Source: an uncultured Pseudomonadales bacterium (GTDB taxonomy: Bacteria > Pseudomonadota > Gammaproteobacteria > Pseudomonadales > Pseudohongiellaceae). From it: a stretch of 64,000 nt of DNA. How positions within the stretch are numbered: position 1 is the first letter of the stretch; each line of letters begins with the position of its first letter. Location: assembly GCA_943842505.1 (NCBI GenBank), contig CALTDI010000015.1, positions 39,901 through 103,900 of the forward strand, given 5' to 3'. The notes below the pieces were generated by a model. It saw only the letters and a program-made list of their open reading frames with translations, had not been told where the DNA came from and made no database searches. This document shows positions 39,534 to 47,459 of the stretch, piece after piece. The position numbers were made by a program, and so were the translations under genes.

Positions 39534-40538
39534 CTAGTTATCGGTCAGGCTAACATCGGGTAGCTCGCTATTTTGCATGACCGCCAAGGTCTTCTTATTC
39601 TTTACCATAAAATCCAGCATGCCCTCACGCAATGCTGTCGCACTGAAGTTTATACAGTCCACCGAATAGGCTTGCATAAGGCCTACCAGCACGGCCCAAC
39701 CTGGCAACAATAGATCGCGTCGACGTTCTTTCAGCCCGCCCAGTTCCCCACCTTCCGAGATGGCCTTAATGATTTTCGATTTCAATGCTATGAGTGCATC
39801 AAGCTCGATTTTGCCCTTGCTATAGCCATGTGACTGGCAGATAGCCGCTAGCATCTTTACCGTACCCGAGGAGGCATAAGCCTCCTGCCAGCCTGCCTTT
39901 CTTACTCCAGGGCCAATGCCCGCGAAGACTGCAAGCGCCGCCTCGGCCGCCTCGTTCAATTGCGTCTCGAGCAAGGCGGTGTCTGCACTGTGTTGTGGAA
40001 AGAATTTATCGCGACACGCCACACTTCCTATAGCCATGCTTTCAGTAAGAAGCCGACTATGGCGATGACCAATAACAACCTCCGTACTGCCGCCTCCTAT
40101 ATCGATCACGAGACGATGCTGGTCAGACTCTGGCAAGGAGGTGATTACCCCCGCATAGATTAGCACCGCCTCCTGCACGCCACTGATTGTTGAAATCTCA
40201 ATGCCTATTTCGCTAGCGAGCTGGATAAAATCTATGGAGTTGTCGGTAACGCGAAAGGTGTTTGTACCCAGTGCCCAATATTGCTCGAGCGGATACTGAT
40301 CCATCAATGTTTTAAAGTGTTTTAGACAGTCTAGGCCTCTCTTAAAAGCCCCCGGTGAGATACTGCCGGTCTTACGCACGTCTTCACCGAGCTGAACAGA
40401 GTCACTGCAACGCTCAACGATTTCAATTCGACCTTCAACCCACTCCCCGATCAGGATATGAAAGCTGTTGGATCCCAGATCGATACATGCATACATAGGA
40501 AGAGGATGACTAGTAGAGAGTAAATAGGCGCCTGACAA
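39534..40538 (-). CDS. ppx: Exopolyphosphatase/GppA family phosphatase
   Basis: CIDLGSNSFHILIGEWVEGRIEIVER, ALGTNTFRV, RLVIDIGGGSTEVVIG. Confidence 0.92.
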   Translation of the reverse strand: MSGAYLLSTSHPLPMYACIDLGSNSFHILIGEWVEGRIEIVERCSDSVQLGEDVRKTGSISPGAFKRGLDCLKHFKTLMDQYPLEQYWALGTNTFRVTDNSIDFIQLASEIGIEISTISGVQEAVLIYAGVITSLPESDQHRLVIDIGGGSTEVVIGHRHSRLLTESMAIGSVACRDKFFPQHSADTALLETQLNEAAEAALAVFAGIGPGVRKAGWQEAYASSGTVKMLAAICQSHGYSKGKIELDALIALKSKIIKAISEGGELGGLKERRRDLLLPGWAVLVGLMQAYSVDCINFSATALREGMLDFMVKNKKTLAVMQNSELPDVSLTDN

Positions 40539-40682
40539 TCGCTGAAAGAGGCTGTTCTGCTTGCAATCAGGCCTAAGTAGGCATGGAATAAAACAGAGGA
40601 GACTCGATCAGATATTTCTCATGCTCTTACACTATATCGTCAGATCGACGTGGAGTCTGAATCTTAGACCCTCGCCATAGCG

Positions 40683-41147
40683 CTAGATCATCGATTGCTG
40701 ATAGTTTTCCAGGCCTACCTTTTCTATCAAGGTCAGTTGCGCTTCCAGCCAGTCGATATGTTCTTCTTCGCTGCTTAGGATCTCACTCAGCAGATCACGG
40801 CTTACGAAATCGCTGACAGACTCACAGTAGGCAATACCCTCTTTCAGGTCGGGGCAGGCAATGAATTCTAGCTTGAGGTCACACTCCAGCATTTCCTGAG
40901 TGTTTTCGCCGATCAACAATTTTCCAAGATTCTGGACATTCGGCAGTCCCTCGAGGAAAAGAATTCGCTGTATAAGCTGATCCGCATGCTTCATCTCATC
41001 TATTGATTCTTCGTGCTCTTTGGCAGCCAGCTTTTCCAGCCCCCAGTCTTGATACATACGAGAGTGGAGAAAGTACTGATTAATGGCGATGAGTTCGTTG
41101 GCAAGCGCCTTGTTTAGATGCTTGATTACGGTAGCGTCCGACTTCAT
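40683..41147 (-). CDS. bfr: Bacterioferritin
   Basis: [71 protein letters not shown]. Confidence 0.96.
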   Translation of the reverse strand: MKSDATVIKHLNKALANELIAINQYFLHSRMYQDWGLEKLAAKEHEESIDEMKHADQLIQRILFLEGLPNVQNLGKLLIGENTQEMLECDLKLEFIACPDLKEGIAYCESVSDFVSRDLLSEILSSEEEHIDWLEAQLTLIEKVGLENYQQSMI

Positions 41148-41359
41148 TTAGTGGGTCCTTGTGACAAGTTATAGTTCGCACAAGCTTCGCTTCTCATGAC
41201 TGAAATGTCAAGAAATTAGGGTGTAAGTCATTGATATAGATAGCATAACTAAATGAGAAGCAATCCCATTACTATTCAGCTGCCTACAGGCTACAACAAG
41301 GCGTTTGGAGGAGATACCGCTGCAGAGAAGAAAACGGCTTAATGGCGAAAACGGGCTGG

Positions 41360-41548
41360 CTAGCCCGCGTTTGTATAGGAGGCTGTCTTGTGGAATTCCT
41401 TAACAATTGTCTGAGCGAGTTTGCCACACTTACCGCACTCGCTCGCCACACCGAGCTTCGAACGCAGATCAGTCATATTGCTCGCACCACCACGGCACAA
41501 ATCACGAATCTGATTGTCGGTAATTTGTCGGCAAATGCATACGTACAT
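41360..41548 (-). CDS. bfd: Bacterioferritin-associated ferredoxin
   Basis: MYVCICRQITDNQIRDLCRGGASNMTDLRSKLGVASECGKCGKLAQ; Cys pattern CxC...CxxC. Confidence 0.9.
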   Translation of the reverse strand: MYVCICRQITDNQIRDLCRGGASNMTDLRSKLGVASECGKCGKLAQTIVKEFHKTASYTNAG

Positions 41549-41580
41549 GGTGTTTCCTCAGTGTGGCAAATACTTTAAAT

Positions 41581-41599
41581 GATAATGAGAATGATTGTC
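41581..41599. promoter_or_regulatory. Fur box
   Basis: GATAATGAGAATGATTGTC matches 16 of 19 positions of GATAATGATAATCATTATC, between divergent bfd and feoA. Confidence 0.85.
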
Positions 41600-41687
41600 A
41601 ACAACATTTAAATCTGTTAATTTAGAACCCTACAAACCCTCCACGCTAACAAGCTAAGTTATTGTTTTAAAAGGCCAGAATACAGCC

Positions 41688-41924
41688 ATGTCGCGAACGA
41701 CCCTATCATCAGCGAAGAGCGGCGACCGCTGCGTCGTGTTGGAAATAGCCTCGGATCCTCCTGAGATGAAGAGCAGACTCTACGCGCTGGGCATTATTCC
41801 TGGCTCGGCAATAGAATTGCTGCGATTCGCCCCCTTGGGCGACCCGATGCAAGTAAAGGTAGGTGGAAGCTTTGTCAGCATTCGCAAATCCGAAGCCAAA
41901 ATCATTACCGTGGATATCCAATAG
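41688..41924 (+). CDS. feoA: Ferrous iron transport protein A
   Basis: CVVLEIASDPPEMKSRLYALGIIPGSAIELLRFAPLGDPMQVKVGGSFVSIRKSEAKII. Confidence 0.93.
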   Translation: MSRTTLSSAKSGDRCVVLEIASDPPEMKSRLYALGIIPGSAIELLRFAPLGDPMQVKVGGSFVSIRKSEAKIITVDIQ

Positions 41925-41927
41925 GCC

Positions 41928-44051
41928 ATGCAAAAAATAGCATTGATCGGCAACCCCAATTGCGGGAAGACCACATTATTTAATCTACTTACCGGCGCGA
42001 ATCAGAAAGTCGGTAACTGGCCGGGCGTTACTGTAGAGAAAAAGTTCGGTTATTTCGAACTCGAGAACCAGTCAATCGAGCTGGTCGACCTACCCGGCAT
42101 CTATTCTCTTGAACAAGGCTATAGTGGTATCGATGAAAAAATTGCTCAGGACTTCCTAGAGCAGAGCGACATTAGCCTAATCATCAATATCGTTGACGCT
42201 ACCAACCTGGAACGAAGCCTCGTATTGACTCAGCAACTGATGGAGCGCGGGGTCCCCATGTTGCTTGTTATAAACATGCTCGATGTTGCCAGGCAACAGG
42301 GCATTACGGTTAGCACCGACAAGCTGGCCCAGAAGCTACAACTGCCTATCATAGAAATGATCGCCTCGCAGAAGCATGGCATCGATGAACTTCGTAACAG
42401 CTTAATCTCGACATTTGGCACTGTTCCACCAGCTAGAGAGAACAAGCCAGCCCCTGGTGAAAGCGCAGCCTCTGAAGAGAAACTCCTAAAACGCTATCAC
42501 CAATCGCGGCAGCTCATTAACGGCGTGGTTGAAGTCTCCCCTACTCACCACAGCCTGTCGGAAAGAATCGACTCCGTGCTTATAAACCGTTGGCTTGGCA
42601 TACCCTTCTTCCTGTTTATGATTTACCTGATGTTTACCATCGCGGTAAACCTTGGCGCTGTCTTCATCGATTTCTTCGACATCCTTTTTGCTGCGGTGCT
42701 GGTGGATGGCGTCAGCTGGCTGCTGCGTGAAATATCTGCCCCCGAGGTTCTGGTAACACTGCTAGCTCAGGGCGTAGGTGGCGGCGTAACACTGGTCGCT
42801 ACCTTTATTCCGGTAATCGGTTTTCTCTACCTGTGCCTATCTGTATTGGAAGACTCTGGCTATATGTCACGCGCCGCCTTTGTTATCGATCGAGCGATGA
42901 GCGGAATTGGCCTGCCCGGGAATGCCTTCGTACCTTTGATTGTTGGCTTCGGCTGCAATGTGCCTGCGGTAATGGCTGCCAGGAGCCTGGGGAGAGACAG
43001 CGATCGGCTAATGACGATAGCCATGGCCCCCTTTATGAGTTGCGGCGCAAGACTAACTGTCTATGCGTTATTCGCTGCCGCATTTTTTCAGCAGAATGGG
43101 CAGAACATAGTCTTCGCTCTGTACTTACTCGGTATCGCCTTAGCGGTATTTACCGGTTGGATATTTCGTAAACAGCTATTTACCGATGAGGTTACGCCGT
43201 CGTTTCAAGAAATGCCTGCCTACCATGTTCCTATCGCCAGGAATATTTTGCTTACCACCTGGTTTCGTCTTAAGTCCTTCATCTTTAGAGCGGGCAAGAC
43301 CATCGTCGTTGTTGTAATAGCACTAAGCTTCCTCAACTCTATAAGCACGGACTTTAGTTTCGGAAACGAAGACTCTGAAGATTCGGTGCTAAGCGTTATT
43401 GGCCGGTCGATCACTCCAGCTTTCGCGCCTCTAGGCATAGAAGAAGACAATTGGCCGGCAACGGTCGGTCTCTTCACAGGCATGTTCGCCAAAGAAGCTA
43501 TTGTGGGAACCCTAGATGCACTCTACAGCGAATCCAACGCAGACGAGGATGACGGTTCCCCACCAGACCTCATCGCGGCCGCCGGCGATGCATTCGCTTC
43601 CATAGGTTCAGAGCTTCTGGCTCTGAGCTCTACCCTCACTGATCCACTGGGCATATCCATCGGTGATATCAGCGATCTTGATGCTGTTGCCGACGACCAG
43701 GAAATCGAGACCACGACGCTTAGCAATATGGCAGCTTTGTTTTCTGGCCCCTTCGCCGCCTTCTGCTATCTGGTATTCATACTACTCTACGCCCCATGTG
43801 TAGCCGTGCTAGGCGCAATCAACAAAGAAGCAGGGTGGCATTGGACACTCCTGGTCTTCGGTTGGAGCACTGGACTCGCCTATATAACCGCCACCGTCAT
43901 CTATCAGATTGGCACTTTCTTCCTAAACCCCCTATTCTCCTCCCTGTGGATAATAGGCATGCTTACTATATTGATTGTCTTCATTCTCAACCTGAAGAGA
44001 CTCACCAGTAAAATGGTGCCAAAGAACCTCATTCCAGCCGTTCAATTGTAG
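41928..44051 (+). CDS. feoB: Ferrous iron transport protein B
   Basis: ALIGNPNCGKTTLFNLLTGANQKVGNWPGVTVEKK (G1), DLPGIYSL, permease core. Confidence 0.98.
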   Translation: MQKIALIGNPNCGKTTLFNLLTGANQKVGNWPGVTVEKKFGYFELENQSIELVDLPGIYSLEQGYSGIDEKIAQDFLEQSDISLIINIVDATNLERSLVLTQQLMERGVPMLLVINMLDVARQQGITVSTDKLAQKLQLPIIEMIASQKHGIDELRNSLISTFGTVPPARENKPAPGESAASEEKLLKRYHQSRQLINGVVEVSPTHHSLSERIDSVLINRWLGIPFFLFMIYLMFTIAVNLGAVFIDFFDILFAAVLVDGVSWLLREISAPEVLVTLLAQGVGGGVTLVATFIPVIGFLYLCLSVLEDSGYMSRAAFVIDRAMSGIGLPGNAFVPLIVGFGCNVPAVMAARSLGRDSDRLMTIAMAPFMSCGARLTVYALFAAAFFQQNGQNIVFALYLLGIALAVFTGWIFRKQLFTDEVTPSFQEMPAYHVPIARNILLTTWFRLKSFIFRAGKTIVVVVIALSFLNSISTDFSFGNEDSEDSVLSVIGRSITPAFAPLGIEEDNWPATVGLFTGMFAKEAIVGTLDALYSESNADEDDGSPPDLIAAAGDAFASIGSELLALSSTLTDPLGISIGDISDLDAVADDQEIETTTLSNMAALFSGPFAAFCYLVFILLYAPCVAVLGAINKEAGWHWTLLVFGWSTGLAYITATVIYQIGTFFLNPLFSSLWIIGMLTILIVFILNLKRLTSKMVPKNLIPAVQL

Positions 44052-44064
44052 CGGGAGAGAAATC

Positions 44065-45984
44065 TTGCAGGATTCGGCAAAACAGGATGCTGGCATTCCT
44101 GTTAGTAAATATTTGTTCGCTGCAATACTATTGCTGTTGCTAATAAAAGTATTTCTGGCGTCTGTGCTCGACCTCTATAGCGACGAGGTTTTCTACTGGC
44201 AGGCTTCGGCAAACCCCGCCATAGCCTATAGCGACCTCCCCTTTATGACCGCTCTTCTGATTGGCCTTGGATCCGCCATAGAACCAAGCAACACCCTCGC
44301 AGCGCGCAGCTTATTTATTCTCTTGGGCAGTTGTTTGCCGCTTCTCATGTTCTGGATAGCAAAGCCTATCACTGGTTATAAATTTGCTATTGAATCGGCA
44401 GCCCTAAGCTTGTGCTTGCCATTGGCTGGATTTCTTGGACTACTCGCCGTTCCCGATGTACCACTGGTTTTCTTCGGCCTTCTCTCCATAGGCTTCTTTG
44501 ATCGCGCATTACGTGACAATCAACTTTCCCACTGGCTATTTGCAGGCGTATTTGTTGCGATGGGCTTGAGCACCCACTACAGATTCTTCCTCTATCCGGC
44601 AGGCGCGATTCTTTTTCTACTATTTTTTAGTGGCGAACGAAAGCAGTGGAGCAACCCCAGATTATGGCAGTGCATTGCAATTGCGAGTCTAGGCTTAATA
44701 CCTATTCTGTGGTTTAACTTGAGCAATGCTTTGAGCAGTGCCAGTTTCTATTTTGTGGATCGCCACCCATGGGAGTTTCAGGCCAGCGGGCTACTGCATA
44801 TGTTCAAGCAGGCTGGCCTGGTCACGCCGCCGCTATACCTTATATTCGCCTATACCCTCTACCTCATGCTGGGCAAGGCGAGACACGGTGATCGCAGCGC
44901 CGCTTTGCTACTCAGCTTCTCTGGGGTAAATTTACTGATCTACCTCCTGCTCGCCCCGTGGACAGATGCAACAAGCACCTCTATTCATTGGCCGCTATCT
45001 GGCTATTTCCCTCTACTGGTCTTTGTTCCGCTAGCACTGAGGTCCGCCTCAGGCTTCCTCGCCCGATATTTTACGGCACGCAGAGCGCATCGATTAATCC
45101 TGTGCATTCCAATAATTGGCTTCCTGGGCACGTTAACCGCCTTATTCGGTGTCGGCTCCCAGGCTTTCCAGACATCTCTGCAACCGATTGTCGGTAGCGG
45201 CGTGCTCTCCAACAAGATGGCCGGCTGGAAACCCTTCGCCAGTCATGTCGATGGCCTCTTACAAAGTCAGTTTTCAAAGCCGACGCTCATCGTTACAGAC
45301 AACTATTACACGCTCGCCCAAGTCGAGTACGCCAAGCTCTCCGAGCAGGCATACACTCTGGACGAAGACAAAGCCGTGCGCGACGGCAGAATCACCCAAT
45401 ACCGACTATGGCAGAAAGATAGGATTGGTTTTGAAATGCTCAGAGCCGATGACTATCTATTTGTAGCAGAAGACAGCACATTAGACACTGCAGCCAAGCA
45501 CGATCTGTTGGAATACCTCTGTGACCGCACCGCGGAAGTCGAACATCTTGGTACACTGCATCTATTTGCTGGAGACAAGGCCTTTAGCTTCTACAAAGGC
45601 AGCGCACTGGACCCTGACAGCAATCAGACCAACGCCTGCCCCTATCCTGCGATCGCGTGGATGGATGCGCCGGCTCGAGATGCCGAATTACACGGAGTCG
45701 TGGCCATAAATGGCTGGGCTTTCAACGAAGACGTTGGAATCGAGCGAATAACATTACTAATCGATGGCGAGCCAGTTGCAGATGTCGAATATGGCGGAAG
45801 TCGACCGGATGTTGTTGAAGTCATGCAAGTGGTTAGCGATCCGAACCTGCCGAATATTGGATACAACTATACGTTCGATAGTAGGGTCATCGAAAATGGC
45901 AAGCACCAAGTAGAGTTGGAAATTCGAAATCGCTTGGGGGTCCTCCAGCGATATGGAAAGCGCACCGTGGAAATCAAAAACTAG
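44065..45984 (+). CDS. Glycosyltransferase family 39-like membrane protein with C-terminal Ig-like domain
   Basis: DLYSDEVFYWQASANPAIAYSDLPFMTALLIGLGSAI (GT39); C-terminal VAINGWAFNEDVGIERITLLIDGEPVADVEYGGSRPDV...NGKHQVELEIRNRLG. Confidence 0.85.
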   Translation: MQDSAKQDAGIPVSKYLFAAILLLLLIKVFLASVLDLYSDEVFYWQASANPAIAYSDLPFMTALLIGLGSAIEPSNTLAARSLFILLGSCLPLLMFWIAKPITGYKFAIESAALSLCLPLAGFLGLLAVPDVPLVFFGLLSIGFFDRALRDNQLSHWLFAGVFVAMGLSTHYRFFLYPAGAILFLLFFSGERKQWSNPRLWQCIAIASLGLIPILWFNLSNALSSASFYFVDRHPWEFQASGLLHMFKQAGLVTPPLYLIFAYTLYLMLGKARHGDRSAALLLSFSGVNLLIYLLLAPWTDATSTSIHWPLSGYFPLLVFVPLALRSASGFLARYFTARRAHRLILCIPIIGFLGTLTALFGVGSQAFQTSLQPIVGSGVLSNKMAGWKPFASHVDGLLQSQFSKPTLIVTDNYYTLAQVEYAKLSEQAYTLDEDKAVRDGRITQYRLWQKDRIGFEMLRADDYLFVAEDSTLDTAAKHDLLEYLCDRTAEVEHLGTLHLFAGDKAFSFYKGSALDPDSNQTNACPYPAIAWMDAPARDAELHGVVAINGWAFNEDVGIERITLLIDGEPVADVEYGGSRPDVVEVMQVVSDPNLPNIGYNYTFDSRVIENGKHQVELEIRNRLGVLQRYGKRTVEIKN

Positions 45985-45994
45985 CCCTGCTGCG

Positions 45995-46972
45995 CTAATA
46001 GGGATTTAGCGCTTCTACTGCAATTTTCCACTCATTACTTGCCGTAAATCGCCACAGACGCATATAACTTGTTCGAAAACTCTGCTGAGAATCATCTTCC
46101 AGAGTTTCCATCGTGCCGTAGGTATAACCAACTTCTTTAGACGCAGAAAGATACCCTCCCATATGGGTGAGGCTAATCTGATTCGTAGTTGATAACTGAT
46201 TGTCCAAGAAAGCACCATAGACCGAGCTCGCCGCATCCGCTCCCACCGCCGGCGCCATACCCGGCAAGTAGACTCGTGTATTCTCTAACCCATAGCGTAG
46301 CAGCGCACGCTGGCCTCCGCGAAAATTTATCGACTGTCCGAAAAGATTATCGCGATCGATCAACAGCTGCATATTATTGCTTTCTGCCATCGCCATGACT
46401 GGATGTGCAGTTTCTTCGAGCACCGGACGTGTGTCGTCAAAATTGGGCTCAACTTCTAAACTCAAAAAACCCGGGATACCGGCTACGATATCCGCCATCA
46501 ACACCCAACGAGAATCCTGCTTGAGCCAAATCGACACGAGGTGGCCAAAGCCTGATGGAGCACCCTCATCAAGAATCGTAAGAGGCCCTGCAGTTAACCC
46601 TAAGTCACCGGCTCGTGACACATCGACATAGTGTGCCTCCCAGTTAATCTCATTGGCGGTATCTTGGAATTCTTCTGAGGCATACAATTCGAGGGCATCG
46701 ACGGGGCCGTCACGAAAGACAGTAGAACCCTGACCCAAGAATTCGAGAAACGCTGCAGTCCTGCCGATTTCGGCGGATCGATCTGCAAAACTCTGATCTG
46801 CGGACATCAAGTCCAACCAATGTTGATATTGGCTGACTTCTTCGCTCTGAATTTGGTTCTGCTCCTGCGCCTGCAAAACCAAAAAATGCGAGCCTATGAG
46901 AACTACGAAAAACAGCTGTGCTAGCCGTTTGCAGCGCCTAATAACGATTACTGTGTCTTTAAGCCTAAGCAT
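45995..46972 (-). CDS. Secreted protein, possibly two SnoaL/DUF4440-like domains
   Basis: Signal peptide; DLGLTAGPLTI...GHLVSIWLKQDSRWVLMADI and SKEVGYTYGTM...YMRLWRFTASNEWKIAVEAL. Confidence 0.6.
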   Translation of the reverse strand: MLRLKDTVIVIRRCKRLAQLFFVVLIGSHFLVLQAQEQNQIQSEEVSQYQHWLDLMSADQSFADRSAEIGRTAAFLEFLGQGSTVFRDGPVDALELYASEEFQDTANEINWEAHYVDVSRAGDLGLTAGPLTILDEGAPSGFGHLVSIWLKQDSRWVLMADIVAGIPGFLSLEVEPNFDDTRPVLEETAHPVMAMAESNNMQLLIDRDNLFGQSINFRGGQRALLRYGLENTRVYLPGMAPAVGADAASSVYGAFLDNQLSTTNQISLTHMGGYLSASKEVGYTYGTMETLEDDSQQSFRTSYMRLWRFTASNEWKIAVEALNPY

Positions 46973-47085
46973 TGATCAATAGTAATCTTATTATCAATTC
47001 TTAACTAGCCCAAATTCAATAGCATCGGCGCAGCGAGCGCAGGATAGATAGGGTAGAGGCAATCACAGATGATTCAAATGAGGCC

Positions 47086-47133
47086 CTATTGACAGCACTA
47101 TTGACAGTACTATTGACAGTACTATTGATTGTT
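47086..47133. repeat. 12-bp tandem repeat (ctattgacagta, three good copies plus one degenerate)
   Basis: ctattgacagca-ctattgacagta-ctattgacagta-ctattgattgtt read directly. Confidence 0.9.
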
Positions 47134-47459
47134 CTAGAGTTGATGAACCGCTAGAATTGAGGGCTTCAGGAATAGAGCGATAGAACACAGCGTCACTACC
47201 GAAATCATCCAAGCAGACGGCCGTCACTGAAACCCAATTGTGCATAGAAAAATTCGAAATCTAGCCTTATCACACATCATATTGGCAATAGCCATGTCTG
47301 CTTGCATGAGCCCAATTCACGCAGACACCGTGCTGGTAGACAATGACTCAGATCTCATTGCTCTAGCCAATGCCGTCGAATACTACGAAGACGGATCTGA
47401 ATCACTAACTATTGATGATGTATTAGCAGAAAATTTTGCGGTGAACTTCATACCCCATA

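Noticed and set aside
47063-47245. Minus-strand ORF with SIVLSIVLSIVLSIG repeat
   Set aside because: Product of translating the 12-bp DNA repeat; no other coding support.
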